This document shows positions 35,759-46,553 of a stretch of 64,000 nucleotides of DNA, piece by piece. This DNA comes from UBA7672 sp965279085 (lineage in GTDB: Bacteria; Pseudomonadota; Alphaproteobacteria; Caulobacterales; Hyphomonadaceae): positions 124,001 through 188,000 of the forward strand of contig OZ257149.1 of the NCBI GenBank assembly GCA_965279085.1. Direction: 5' to 3'. The notes beneath the pieces were generated by a model. It was not told the origin of the DNA. It saw nothing but the letters and a program-made list of their open reading frames with translations, and made no database searches. Each line of letters begins with the position of its first letter. The stretch's first letter is position 1. The position numbers and the translations under genes were made by a program.

Positions 35759-36148
35759 ATGACGCTTCGCTGGCTGAATCAGTCCGCGATATGTTTGGCG
35801 GCGCTCTGCGCGGCTATGGGCTGCCAGAGCGTGGTCAAGGTGACCATGCATGAGCCGACGGTGGCCGGGTTCATCGCGACGCGCCACACAAACTTTGGCG
35901 TGGCACGAGCATCCGCCTCCAACTTTTGTGCGCGCGACGGCCGCGAATTCTGGCTGAACGATCCTGTGCTGACCGAAGCCAACGAGGTGTGCGGCAACGT
36001 AAGCGGCAAGGCAGGCGCTGTGTGCGTGCCAATGGTTGGCATCCGATACTTCATCAGCAAGCACGACGAAACGGTTTACGGCATCAGCGACGAGCCGTTG
36101 AGCCAGAAGGCGCCTGACTGTCGGGCTATGGCTGACGTCGGGAAATAA
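35759..36148 (+). CDS. Small exported lipoprotein
   Basis: Starting at ATG 35759, six bases after pccB (a GTG at 35753 is also possible), the 129-residue product has a lipoprotein signal with lipid-acceptor Cys in AAMGC. Mature cysteines recur in FCARDG, VCGNVSG, AVCVP and PDCRAM, so disulfides are likely. The sequence is otherwise unfamiliar. The tight link to pccB suggests read-through transcription rather than a shared role. The stop is two codons from the convergent lipoprotein's end. Confidence 0.6.
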   Translation: MTLRWLNQSAICLAALCAAMGCQSVVKVTMHEPTVAGFIATRHTNFGVARASASNFCARDGREFWLNDPVLTEANEVCGNVSGKAGAVCVPMVGIRYFISKHDETVYGISDEPLSQKAPDCRAMADVGK

Positions 36149-36151
36149 AAC

Positions 36152-36751
36152 TCAGCCAGGGCTGGGCATCTCGTCGAGCATGTCTTCGACGAGTTCGCCG
36201 ACTTCGGGTTTCGAGGCGAGCGGCATCATGAGCGTCATGGCGTTCATGGACAGCGATATCATCTGCGGCATCGACGAGCCGAAGGCAACTTCGCGCTGGT
36301 CTTCCGGCATCGCCTTGAGCGTGGCGGCGGGCGCGGCCATCTCGGCGTAGATCGGCGCGAGCTGGGCCTTGGCGGCATTGGCCGACGCAACATCCGTGAC
36401 CTTGCCGAGGATCGCAAACGCCTTGTTGGCGCCGGTCAGCCACGCGCTGGCGGCCGGGTGAACCTGGCCGCTCGCCATCGCGCCAGTCATCGCCTGGATC
36501 TTGGCGCGGTCTTCGGCGGACATGTTCGGGTCGTTGCCGGCCATCGCGCCGGCCATTGCCATGGCGGCCGCCATCTGCTGCGGGTCCATCTGCGGGACGT
36601 TCTGGCCGTTCGCGGTGGCGCCGAAGGCGGCGGCCATCTGCTGGAGCGCGGCGGCGGCCTGTTCGGCCTGGATCTGCTCCGGCGTCTTCTGCGGCTGGCA
36701 GGCCGCGAGCGCGCACGCGGCGATGGCGATGAAGCTGGTCGTCCGGATCAT
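36152..36751 (-). CDS. Exported lipoprotein rich in Met, Ala and Gln
   Basis: ATG 36751 has GGGGAGG six bases upstream. The 199-residue product has a lipoprotein signal with Cys18 in CALAAC, then a highly Ala/Gln/Met-rich helical stretch (QQMAAAFGATANGQNVPQMD, then AAAMAMAGAMAG). The composition suggests an extended helical or coiled-coil surface protein. No family is recognised. It is convergent with the lipoprotein gene at 35759 and divergent from the MFS transporter, with 228 bp between starts. Confidence 0.6.
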   Translation of the reverse strand: MIRTTSFIAIAACALAACQPQKTPEQIQAEQAAAALQQMAAAFGATANGQNVPQMDPQQMAAAMAMAGAMAGNDPNMSAEDRAKIQAMTGAMASGQVHPAASAWLTGANKAFAILGKVTDVASANAAKAQLAPIYAEMAAPAATLKAMPEDQREVAFGSSMPQMISLSMNAMTLMMPLASKPEVGELVEDMLDEMPSPG

Positions 36752-36979
36752 GAAATCCTCCCCTGAGAGTGTTCGCAGTCTGCGCTGCGCTCCCTACCGC
36801 CGCAAGACATCGAATGCTGCGTAGCGGCAAACACCTGCGGCCGCCCGAATCGCCCGCGTCCGTTGGTAGCGTTCACCGGGTTTCGCCTTGCCCTTAGCGT
36901 CATGCCGTTGCAGCTTCCGGCCCTGCAGCGGCCGTTCATCCGGTTCAAGAGATGAGGGCGGCGAGGGGAGAGACAGACC

Positions 36980-38755
36980 ATGGAAACCACCGCGGCGACC
37001 GCGCCTGCGAAGAAGCAGAACGGGGTTCTCGTCATCGGCGCGTCCAGCGTCGGGACGATGTTCGAATGGTATGACTTCTTCCTGTACGGGTCGCTGGCGG
37101 CGAACATCAACGCGCACTTCTTCTCGGCGGTGCCGGAATCGACGGGCTTCATCCTGACCCTGGCGGCCTTCGCGGCCGGCTTCATCGTGCGTCCGTTCGG
37201 GGCGCTGGTGTTTGGGCGGGTGGGCGACATTGTCGGCAGGAAAAACACCTTCCTGGTGACCATGATCATCATGGGCGCCTCGACCTTCGTGGTCGGATTG
37301 TTGCCTGGCTATGCGCAGATCGGCGTTGCGGCGCCGATCCTGCTGGTCACCTTGCGCGTGCTGCAGGGCCTCGCGATCGGCGGTGAGTATGGCGGGGCGG
37401 CAATCTATGTCGCCGAGCACGCACCGCCCAACAGTCGCGGCTTCTTCACCAGCTGGATCCAGATCACGGCGACGATCGGCCTGTTCGCCTCGCTGCTGCT
37501 GATCATGCTGGTGCGCAACCTGACATCGGTCGAGGCCTTCAACGAGTGGGGCTGGCGCATACCGTTCCTGGTCTCGATCTTCCTGCTGGTGATCTCGATC
37601 TGGATCCGGCTGCAGCTGAACGAGAGCCCGATCTTCCAGGAAATGAAGGACGCGGGGCAGGCTTCGAAAGCGCCATGGGCCGAAGCGTTCGGAAAGTGGA
37701 GGAACGTGAAATGGGTGCTGATCGCCCTGTTCGGCTGCGTCGCCGGCCAGGCGGTGATCTGGTATTCGGGCACGTTCTACGGGCTGTTCTTCCTGAAACA
37801 GACACTGAAGGTCGATCCGCTGCACGCAGACATGCTGGTGGCGATCTCGCTGGCGATCGGCACGCCGTTCTACATCCTGTTCGGCTGGCTGTCGGACAAG
37901 ATCGGCCGCCGCCCGCTGATCCTCGCGGGATTGCTCCTGCCGGTGATCACTTACTTCACGCTGTTCAACATGCTGACCGGCGCGGCCAACCCGGCGCTGG
38001 CGGCGGCGCAGACCGGCGCTCCTGTCATCGTGCGTGCCGACCCCGCCGCATGTTCGCTGCAGTTTGATCCGGTGGGTGGAGCCAAGTTCGACCTGACCTC
38101 CTGCGACATCGTGAAGGACCATCTGTCCAAGGCGGGCATCAGCTACAACGCCGAGAGCCTACCGGCAGGTTCGACCGCACACATTGTCATCGGCTCCAAG
38201 GAGCTGACGGCGCCGGAGCCGTCGACGTTCACATTCACTCCGGAAGAGCGCACGGCCGCCGAGACGGCGCTGCGCGAGGAGAAAAAAGGGCAGGAGCCGG
38301 AGGTCGCGGCCGTCGAATCCCGCATGCGGGCGACACGCATTGCGCCGTTCAAGGCGGAAGTCACGACTGCACTGGCTGAAGCCGGCTATCCGCTGAAAGC
38401 CGACAGCACCGCGATCAATGCAACGATGGTGATCGTGCTCCTGCTGCTCACGCAGATCTTCACGGCCATGGTCTATGGTCCGATGGCCGCGATGCTGGTT
38501 GAGCTGTTTCCGGCCAAGGTTCGCTACACCTCGATGTCGTTGCCCTATCACATCGGCAACGGCTGGTTCGGCGGTCTGCTGCCGACCACTGCCTTCATGA
38601 TCGTGGCGGCGACCGGCAACATCTACGCCGGCATCTGGTATCCGACGATCATTGCGGGCTTCACCTTCGTGGTCGCGCTGTTCTTCCTTCCGGAGACATA
38701 CAAGCGCGACATCAACCATACTGAAGGCGAACTCGAGACGAAGAACGCAGTTTGA
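36980..38755 (+). CDS. MFS transporter of the MHS (metabolite:H+ symporter) type with a large loop
   Basis: This 591-residue membrane protein has MHS signatures: SSVGTMFEWYDFFLYGSLA in TM1, GRVGDIVGRKNTFL after TM2 and the TM5 stretch RVLQGLAIGGEYGGA. Typical MHS transporters have about 430 residues. Here residues about 335-477, between TM9 and TM10, form a soluble insert with disulfide-capable cysteines (DPAACSLQF, LTSCDIVKD) and a Glu-rich part. Some alphaproteobacterial relatives share such an insert. The substrate is likely a small organic acid. It overlaps the next gene by four bases (TTGA), so they are coupled. Confidence 0.88.
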   Translation: METTAATAPAKKQNGVLVIGASSVGTMFEWYDFFLYGSLAANINAHFFSAVPESTGFILTLAAFAAGFIVRPFGALVFGRVGDIVGRKNTFLVTMIIMGASTFVVGLLPGYAQIGVAAPILLVTLRVLQGLAIGGEYGGAAIYVAEHAPPNSRGFFTSWIQITATIGLFASLLLIMLVRNLTSVEAFNEWGWRIPFLVSIFLLVISIWIRLQLNESPIFQEMKDAGQASKAPWAEAFGKWRNVKWVLIALFGCVAGQAVIWYSGTFYGLFFLKQTLKVDPLHADMLVAISLAIGTPFYILFGWLSDKIGRRPLILAGLLLPVITYFTLFNMLTGAANPALAAAQTGAPVIVRADPAACSLQFDPVGGAKFDLTSCDIVKDHLSKAGISYNAESLPAGSTAHIVIGSKELTAPEPSTFTFTPEERTAAETALREEKKGQEPEVAAVESRMRATRIAPFKAEVTTALAEAGYPLKADSTAINATMVIVLLLLTQIFTAMVYGPMAAMLVELFPAKVRYTSMSLPYHIGNGWFGGLLPTTAFMIVAATGNIYAGIWYPTIIAGFTFVVALFFLPETYKRDINHTEGELETKNAV

Positions 38756-39711
38756 GCAAGCTTGGCGTCCTTGTTCTCTCCCTGCCGATCCCGGGGCCGG
38801 TCCGGGAGCGAACGGAGCGCCTGTTCCACTGCGTCGAGCCGCCGAAACACATCGGCACGGAAAAGCTGATCGCGGCGGCGACTGAGTATAACGCCGATGC
38901 GTTGCTGATCTCGCTGGGTATTCCGATGAAGGCGGACGCCATCGCGCGCCTGCCTGCCAGCGTGAAAGTCATTGCCACGACCAGCGTGGGGTTCGATCAT
39001 ATCGATGTCGCGGCAGCCAATGCGCGCGGCATCGCGGTCGGCATCACGCCGGATGCGGTCACCGATGCAACGGCGGACGTGACGCTACTGCTGATGCTCG
39101 GCGCATGCCGGCGCGCCAAGGAGCATGTCCGTTCGATGGATCAGGCATGGAGCGTCAAGAACGGTTTCTTCGACGGTCTGGGCATGGATCTTACGGGCAA
39201 GACGCTCGGCATCATTGGTATGGGCCGCATCGGCCGGGCGGTGGCGGAGCGCAGCCGCGGCTTCCGCATGCCGGTGCTGTATCACAACCGCAATCGGCTC
39301 GTGCCGGAGCTGGAGCAGGGCGCGCAGTACTACGCCTCGATCGAGGAGATGCTGCCTCATTGCCAGGTGCTCAGCCTCAACCTGCCGGGCGGGCAGGGCG
39401 TGGTGATGACGCGCGAGCGCTTCGCGTTGCTGCCGAAGGGTGCGATGTTCGTGAACTCGGCGCGGGGCAATCTCGTGGATGAGGACGCGCTGATTGATGC
39501 GCTGAAATCCGGCCAGCTCTCATCCGCCGGGTTGGACGTGTTCAAGAACGAGCCCAACTACGATCAGCGCATCAACGAACTGCCGAACACATTCCTGCTG
39601 CCGCACATCGGCACCGCGACCATCGAGACGCGCACAGACATGGCCAATCGCGCGCTCGACAATATCGAGGCGGTCCTGTCGGGAAAACCTGCGCCCTATC
39701 CTGCTGCCTAG
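38752..39711 (+). CDS. D-2-hydroxyacid dehydrogenase (glyoxylate/hydroxypyruvate reductase type)
   Basis: The 319-residue NAD(P)-dependent enzyme starts at TTG 38752, overlapping the transporter's stop. It has the Rossmann loop GIIGMGRIGRAVA, the catalytic Arg in VNSARGNLVDE, Glu in FKNEPNY and His in LLPHIGTATIETR. These enzymes reduce 2-oxo acids such as glyoxylate or hydroxypyruvate. Its coupling to the MHS transporter suggests that the transporter carries a hydroxy or oxo acid. The stop lies four bases into the convergent GIY-YIG gene's region. Confidence 0.9.
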   Translation: MSKLGVLVLSLPIPGPVRERTERLFHCVEPPKHIGTEKLIAAATEYNADALLISLGIPMKADAIARLPASVKVIATTSVGFDHIDVAAANARGIAVGITPDAVTDATADVTLLLMLGACRRAKEHVRSMDQAWSVKNGFFDGLGMDLTGKTLGIIGMGRIGRAVAERSRGFRMPVLYHNRNRLVPELEQGAQYYASIEEMLPHCQVLSLNLPGGQGVVMTRERFALLPKGAMFVNSARGNLVDEDALIDALKSGQLSSAGLDVFKNEPNYDQRINELPNTFLLPHIGTATIETRTDMANRALDNIEAVLSGKPAPYPAA

Positions 39712-40220
39712 GACCAGTATTGGCCGCCAGCTTGCGTACGCTTCTGCGATGATTTGTGCGCGTGGCCTTCGTGAAGGGGGCGTGGCTTCTTGCCTATGAG
39801 GGAGCCGAACCAGTTGGCGATGGAACGGCGAACCTGCCACCAGTGGCGCAACTCGGGCGTGTTGGGCGCGTCATCCTCGCAGCGCGGCAGCTGCACGTCG
39901 TTCATCTTCGGCTTGAGGCCGCGGATCAGGTCTTCCTCGATCTTGCGGCGCTCTTCCTCGGTGGCGACCCGCATCACGTGACGCTCGGTTGCGCCAAGGA
40001 CCCACCAGGCCTTGCCCCATTTCTCGTGACCGACCAGGCGGCCACGCAGGTTCGCTGCCTTGCCGACATAGAGCGCTTCAAGGAAAAAGCCGAAGCGCCG
40101 GCGAACGAACACATAGATGCCGCCTGAGTCGTCGGGGATGCCGCGCTTGGTCAGCGCGCACCTGAACGTGTAGGTGCGGCCCGTTTCGCCGGTCCAGCCG
40201 TGCAGTCCGAAGAAGATCAT
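39708..40220 (-). CDS. GIY-YIG nuclease-like domain protein
   Basis: The protein contains a GIY-YIG-like core, GGIYVFVRR then LEALYVGKAANLRGRL, near residues 30-65, which marks a small endonuclease fold. The Arg after LRGR and a later Glu (RRKIEEDLI) match typical catalytic residues. The rest is basic with KPKMNDVQLP. ATG 40220 is chosen for AAGG upstream; a GTG at 40271 would add 17 basic residues. It is about 170 residues long. Family members serve DNA repair, restriction or homing. It overlaps the end of the dehydrogenase gene. Confidence 0.65.
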   Translation of the reverse strand: MIFFGLHGWTGETGRTYTFRCALTKRGIPDDSGGIYVFVRRRFGFFLEALYVGKAANLRGRLVGHEKWGKAWWVLGATERHVMRVATEEERRKIEEDLIRGLKPKMNDVQLPRCEDDAPNTPELRHWWQVRRSIANWFGSLIGKKPRPLHEGHAHKSSQKRTQAGGQYWS

Positions 40221-40423
40221 GGGCGCCGCCTTGCTCAGAATCCGATGCGCGCGGGACTTTCGGCCCGTCACGGTTAACGAGGTCTAAAATCGAGTCCTTC
40301 GCGTGACGGCGGCCATGCACGCGGCGCCCGATCCCCTGCGACGGGACAGTTTGGCGGATTGCCTTGACCGCACGGGCCTTTTAGTCACCTTGCCGTCACA
40401 GAAATGGCCTGCCGGGGTAGCGG

Positions 40424-42424
<2,001 letters not shown>

Positions 42425-42439
42425 GGGCGCCCTTTGCGC

Positions 42440-42481
42440 GTTTCCTTGCGCCTGCTAGCCAGCAGGCAAGGGCAAGGAAAC
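42440..42481 (+). promoter_or_regulatory. Long hairpin ending four bases before the MBL lipoprotein start
   Basis: GTTTCCTTGC (42440-42449) pairs with GCAAGGAAAC (42472-42481), and inside it GCCTGCT (42450-42456) pairs with AGCAGGC (42461-42467), leaving a 4-base bulge. The SD AAGGA (42474-42478) that serves ATG 42486 is inside the 3' stem. It could end pccA transcription and mask the next gene's ribosome-binding site at once. No T-tract follows, so the translational role is the more interesting option. Confidence 0.6.
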
Positions 42482-42485
42482 AGAC

Positions 42486-43568
42486 ATGAAACTCGTCGCC
42501 GGACTTATCGCATCGCTGGCGCTTGCCGCATGCGCATCGAGAGAGCAAGTCGCCACGACATCTCCAACAGTTGAGCCGCTCCCGCCCATGCCGGGCTCGG
42601 CCGCAATGGCAGAGATTTTCGACGGAAAGGCGCTGCGCGTTGTCCTGTGTGGAACGTCCGCTCCGCTGCCCGATCCCTCGCGCGCCAAGGCCTGCAGCAT
42701 CGTGGTGGCGGGCGACAAGGCCTATGTCATTGATACCGGACCCGAGAGCTGGGAGCAGATCCAGCGCATGCAGTTTCCGGGCGCGAAGATCGCAGCGATC
42801 TTCATCACACACTTTCATTCCGACCACATCGGCGATCTCGGCGAGTTCCGGATGCAGACCATGGTGGCCGGCCGTCAGCAGATGCTTCCTGTCTATGGGG
42901 CGCACGGCGTGAAGCCCCTCGTCGCCGGCTTCAACATGGCCTACGAGGAGGATGCGCGCCTACGCCTCGCCCACCATGGCGCGGCGGTCGTGAACATCGC
43001 GGCGTCCCCGCTCGTGGCGCATGAATTCGGCGCCGGGTTCAAGGGCGTGCTGGATCAGGAAGAGGTCATTCTCCGCGACGGCGATCTTACGGTCACAGCG
43101 TTCGAAGTCGATCACGATCCCATCCGCCCCGCCGTAGGTTACCGCTTCGACTGGAAAGGCCGTTCGGTCGTCTTCTCAGGCGACTCGGCGCAGTCCATCA
43201 ACCTGACGGAGAACTCAAAGGGCGCCGACGTACTCGTGGCGGAGTCTCTCGTGCCCGCGCTTGTCGGCATGGCGCAGCAGCAGATGAAGTCGCAAAACAA
43301 CCCGCGCGCGGCGAAGGTCATGGGCGATATTCCCGACTACCACATCTCGCCCGTCGATGCGGCGACGATGGCGAACGAGGCAAGCGTCGGCCTTCTGGTC
43401 TACAGCCACCACATCCCCTCCATCCAGGTGAACTCACCGTTGTACTTTGCCGGCGTCGCCGCCGTGCGGCCGGCCGACCAGTGGATCGCCGGTTGGGACG
43501 GCCTTCGCGTCGATCTGCCGGCGAACTCCACTGAGATCAAGCAAGGCGAGCTGCTTCCCAAACCGTGA
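42486..43568 (+). CDS. Exported MBL-fold hydrolase, lipoprotein (RNase Z/arylsulfatase-like branch)
   Basis: The 360-residue lipoprotein has acceptor Cys16 in LALAACAS. Its metal motif is ITHFHSDHIGDLGEF, followed by AFEVDHDPIRPAVGYRF, VFSGDSA and YSHHIPS near the C-terminus. The long segments between motifs place it in the tRNase-Z/alkylsulfatase-like exported MBL group rather than in beta-lactamases. It would hydrolyse a small ester in the periplasm, substrate unknown. The leader hairpin covers its Shine-Dalgarno. It overlaps the downstream gene by four bases. Confidence 0.85.
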   Translation: MKLVAGLIASLALAACASREQVATTSPTVEPLPPMPGSAAMAEIFDGKALRVVLCGTSAPLPDPSRAKACSIVVAGDKAYVIDTGPESWEQIQRMQFPGAKIAAIFITHFHSDHIGDLGEFRMQTMVAGRQQMLPVYGAHGVKPLVAGFNMAYEEDARLRLAHHGAAVVNIAASPLVAHEFGAGFKGVLDQEEVILRDGDLTVTAFEVDHDPIRPAVGYRFDWKGRSVVFSGDSAQSINLTENSKGADVLVAESLVPALVGMAQQQMKSQNNPRAAKVMGDIPDYHISPVDAATMANEASVGLLVYSHHIPSIQVNSPLYFAGVAAVRPADQWIAGWDGLRVDLPANSTEIKQGELLPKP

Positions 43569-44077
43569 CACGGACGCCCGCCCGCATCGATCTTCATGGC
43601 GGCGGATCGTTCCTGCCGCCGCGCGGCTACGCGCCGGACAGCAAGAAGTCGCAGTTCCGCGGCTCGGTCACCGTCTTCCGCCGTCTGCACCGCACGATGG
43701 GCGGCCATGTCGAATGCGACGGACTGATCAATGTCGCGCGCCGCGAAACATTCGGCACGCTCGAGAATTTCGCGACGCAGGCCGAAGGCGCGGCCACGAC
43801 GCGGTGGGAGACCGGCAACCTCATGCCCGGCTGGACCAGCTATGAGAGCGAGCGATTTCCACTGCTTCGCCAGACCGGCCCATGCGGCCCGGAGCGCGTG
43901 CAGCAGCTTTCCGTCTACGCCATAGGCTTCCTGCGCACGCGCCATGTTACGGCATGGCGCGCCGCCTTCGATCGTCCTGGCGGGCTGATGATCCAGGTCT
44001 GGATTCTCGAGAAGCACGGCGGCCTGCCGCAAGCCTGCCGGCTGGCTGCCGAGATCGTAGCGACCTTCACGCCCTGA
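43565..44077 (+). CDS. Conserved hypothetical protein
   Basis: The start is GTG 43565, overlapping the previous stop as GTGA. The 170-residue product has no signal peptide. Readable segments include HGGGSFLPPRGYAP, FRRLHRTMGGHVECDGLIN and AFDRPGGLMIQVWILEKHGG. No family is recognised. Coupling to the MBL hydrolase suggests that they are produced together. It ends inside the convergent gene by 11 bp. Confidence 0.5.
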   Translation: MTRTPARIDLHGGGSFLPPRGYAPDSKKSQFRGSVTVFRRLHRTMGGHVECDGLINVARRETFGTLENFATQAEGAATTRWETGNLMPGWTSYESERFPLLRQTGPCGPERVQQLSVYAIGFLRTRHVTAWRAAFDRPGGLMIQVWILEKHGGLPQACRLAAEIVATFTP

Positions 44078-44477
44078 CGCGTCGGATTGCCCACAATATT
44101 CCCGCCATCACCGGAGCTACGATCAACGCAGCGGTCACCACTCCCGGCATCAACGTTCCGGTGGCCACGCTGAGCGCAAAGTGCGTCGCCGCGTTCACCA
44201 GCATGATGATCGCAAGAATCCCCAACACCGCGCTGCTCCATCGCGGCCCGGTTGCGATCGCATAGAGCGCAACGCCGCCTGCAACCAGAGATACGATCGC
44301 CACGGCGGCGGTGAATGCGCCCGGTGGCCCCATCCAGCCGAGCCAAGGAATGATTGTCTGGCGTTCGCTCCATGCGGGCAGGTCGCTCGCGACCTCCTCG
44401 GCATTGTGCGCGAGAAGGGCGGCGATCCAGGCCATCCAGGCGCGGCGATGTGGAATCGGCGAAAGGTCGTCGTCCAT
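44067..44477 (-). CDS. HXXEE-domain membrane protein
   Basis: This 136-residue membrane protein carries HNAEEV in its first helix (WIAALLAHNAEEVASD), the HXXEE signature of a small conserved family. Three further TM helices follow (about residues 52-75, 80-105 and 110-130). The conserved His and Glu residues may bind metal or form the active site of an intramembrane enzyme, but the function is unknown. ATG 44477 is divergent from the permease start. Confidence 0.8.
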   Translation of the reverse strand: MDDDLSPIPHRRAWMAWIAALLAHNAEEVASDLPAWSERQTIIPWLGWMGPPGAFTAAVAIVSLVAGGVALYAIATGPRWSSAVLGILAIIMLVNAATHFALSVATGTLMPGVVTAALIVAPVMAGILWAIRRVRA

Positions 44478-44544
44478 GGCCGCAAACTAGCCCGCGAACA
44501 GGCAATCGGGAACCTTGCAGCCCCACGCCACGTTTCCGTGCCTG

Positions 44545-45009
44545 ATGAGCAAGCTTTTCACGAAGTTCGCGAACGCCGTCTCCGCTGCTGCGGGCAGCCC
44601 CTACGTTTTCATCATCTGCGTGGTCTATGTTTGCGCGTGGGCGACGACCGGCCCGCTGTTCGGCTTTTCGGACACGTGGCAGCTGGTGATCAACACCTCG
44701 ACCACGATCGTCACCTTCCTGATGGTATTCCTGATCCAGAACACGCAAAACCGCGACAACGGCGCCATCCACGCCAAGCTCGACGAACTTATCCGGTCGC
44801 AGATCGATGCCGACAACGAGTTCATCGGTATCGAACACCTCACCGATCAGGAGCTCAGGAAGATCCTCGAGAAGGTGGAACAGAACGCACGCCGGCTGCA
44901 CGAGGAACGGGCGCGGCGTGGGGGAGGCGGCACGAAGCCGGCGAAGACGTCGACGCGCCAGTCGCCAAAGCCCCGCGCCCCAAAGCCTCGCGCCAGGGCG
45001 AAGACCTGA
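44545..45009 (+). CDS. Low-affinity iron permease family protein
   Basis: The 154-residue protein has two TM helices (residues 18-37 and 45-65) followed by the conserved segment TFLMVFLIQNTQNRDN and GAIHAKLDELI, typical of the low-affinity iron permease family. A basic, Lys/Arg/Pro-rich tail ends the protein (PRAPKPRARAKT). The name comes from a fungal Fet4 relative; iron transport by the bacterial members is not established. ATG 44545 is used; a TTG at 44515 is possible. Confidence 0.8.
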   Translation: MSKLFTKFANAVSAAAGSPYVFIICVVYVCAWATTGPLFGFSDTWQLVINTSTTIVTFLMVFLIQNTQNRDNGAIHAKLDELIRSQIDADNEFIGIEHLTDQELRKILEKVEQNARRLHEERARRGGGGTKPAKTSTRQSPKPRAPKPRARAKT

Positions 45010-45049
45010 ACACTGGACAGCGGGCGGCTCGCTCGCCTAATTCGCCTGC

Positions 45050-45505
45050 ATGACCATCATCTATGTCGATGCGGACGCATGTCCGGTGAAGGAAGAAATC
45101 TACAAGGTCGCCCGGCGCACTGGCCTGGAGGTGATCGTCGTCGCCAATTCCTTCATCCGCACGCCTGCCGATCCTCGCATACGTTTTGTGCTGGTCGATG
45201 CCGGCGCCGACATCGCCGACGACTGGATCGCGGAGAGGGCAGTGCGCGGCGACGTGGTCGTGACCAACGATATTCCGCTGGCCGCACGCGCTTTGGAGAA
45301 GGACGCCGAAGCAATCTCGCCCACTGCCAAGGTCTTCACTGTCGACATGATCGGGTCGGCGCTGGCCACCCGCGGCATCATGGAGCATCTGCGGTCCTTC
45401 GGCGAAATCACCTCAGGCCCGAAGCCCTTCTCGCCAAAGGATCGCTCGGCCTTCCTGTCCGCCCTCGATGCCGCGATAAACCGCGCAAAAAAGAAAACAG
45501 CCTGA
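45050..45505 (+). CDS. YaiI/YqxD (DUF188) family protein
   Basis: The 151-residue soluble protein begins IIYVDADACPVKEEI and has DAGADIADDWIAERAVRGDVVVTNDIPLAARAL, with DMIGSALATRGIMEHL. This is the YaiI/YqxD family, related to NYN/PIN-like nuclease folds, with acidic residues that could hold metal. The function is unproven. It starts 40 bp after the iron permease gene on the same strand. Confidence 0.9.
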   Translation: MTIIYVDADACPVKEEIYKVARRTGLEVIVVANSFIRTPADPRIRFVLVDAGADIADDWIAERAVRGDVVVTNDIPLAARALEKDAEAISPTAKVFTVDMIGSALATRGIMEHLRSFGEITSGPKPFSPKDRSAFLSALDAAINRAKKKTA

Positions 45506-45575
45506 CCGCAAGCCCGATCAAGCGCGCCTTGCGGGCCTGCGTCATACCTGCATCATCGCTTCGGAAAGGTGCGCA

Positions 45576-46421
45576 ATGCAGGCGGTCGTCAAGGCTCTGT
45601 GGTTCATCGAGGCCAATGCCGGAGAGGCATTGACGCTCGACGACGTGGCCCAGGCCTCCGGCATGTCGCGCTTTCATCTCTCACGTACCTTCGCCGCCGT
45701 GGTTGGCCAGCCGGTTGTCGCCTATCTGCGCAGCCGGCGTCTGACCGAGGCAGCGCGGCAGCTCGCCGATGGCGCGCCCGATATTCTCTCGGTCGCGCTG
45801 GATGCAGGCTACGGGTCGCACGAGGCGTTCACCCGTGCCTTTCGCGACCAGTTCGGGCTCACGCCTGAAGAGGTCCGCACGAGGCGTTCGCTCGCCAATC
45901 TCGCCATCGTGGAGGCCATCCGTATGCCTGACCAATCTGCTACTCTTCTCGCCCCGACCCGTTTTGTGAAAAGCGGGCCGATGCTGTTCGCTGGACTGCG
46001 CAAGTATTTCCGCTTCGAGGATCGTGGAGGCATTCCAATGGTCTGGCATGCCTTCGGCGCTTATCAGGAACGCATTCCTTCCGTGATCCCCGGCGCCGCC
46101 TTCGGCCTCTGTCTCGGACCAGCCGATGCGACCGACGAGTGCGGTTTCGATTATGCCCCGGCTGTGCAGGTGACCAGCCTCGACGCCTTGCCCGAGGGGC
46201 TGAGCGGCATCCGGGTCGAGGCGCGTGAATGGGCCGTCTACCATCACCGCGATCACGTTTCGTCGGTCGGCGCCACCTGCGCGGCGGCAGGCGAGTGGCT
46301 CGCCCTGTCCGGCCGATCCCCGCCGCCCGGTCCGATGCAGATGATCGAGCGCTACGGACCCGAGTTCGATCCACGCACCGGGCTTGGCGGTTGCGAGGTC
46401 TGGATACCGTTGGCGTCGTGA
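45576..46421 (+). CDS. AraC-family regulator with GyrI-like effector domain
   Basis: The 281-residue regulator has the AraC helix-turn-helix pair at its N-terminus (residues 18-105: DVAQASGMSRFHLSRTFAA, then LDAGYGSHEAFTRAFRDQFG). A GyrI-like small-molecule-binding domain occupies the C-terminus (residues 120-281). This DNA-binding-first order resembles the Rob/MarA plus effector arrangement. It likely activates efflux or stress genes on binding a hydrophobic drug. Its targets are unknown. A palindromic repeat follows ten bases after the stop. Confidence 0.9.
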   Translation: MQAVVKALWFIEANAGEALTLDDVAQASGMSRFHLSRTFAAVVGQPVVAYLRSRRLTEAARQLADGAPDILSVALDAGYGSHEAFTRAFRDQFGLTPEEVRTRRSLANLAIVEAIRMPDQSATLLAPTRFVKSGPMLFAGLRKYFRFEDRGGIPMVWHAFGAYQERIPSVIPGAAFGLCLGPADATDECGFDYAPAVQVTSLDALPEGLSGIRVEAREWAVYHHRDHVSSVGATCAAAGEWLALSGRSPPPGPMQMIERYGPEFDPRTGLGGCEVWIPLAS

Positions 46422-46430
46422 TTACGCCCC

Positions 46431-46535
46431 CGTCCTTCGAGACGGCCTTCGGCCTCCTCAGGATGAGGGCTAAACTGCCAGCGGTGGAGTAGCCCTCATC
46501 CTGAGGAGGCCGCGAAGCGGGCGTCTCGAAGGACG
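46431..46535. repeat. Large palindromic intergenic element (copy 2)
   Basis: CGTCCTTCGAGACG (46431-46444) pairs with CGTCTCGAAGGACG (46522-46535). The inner GGCCTCCTCAGGATGAGGGC pairs with the reverse complement GCCCTCATCCTGAGGAGGCC. A loop of about 17 bases separates the arms. It lies between the convergent AraC and monooxygenase genes and can form a very stable bidirectional hairpin. It shares its core with the element at 12803-12937. Confidence 0.8.
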
Positions 46536-46553
46536 AGCGCTTACTCCCCGATC

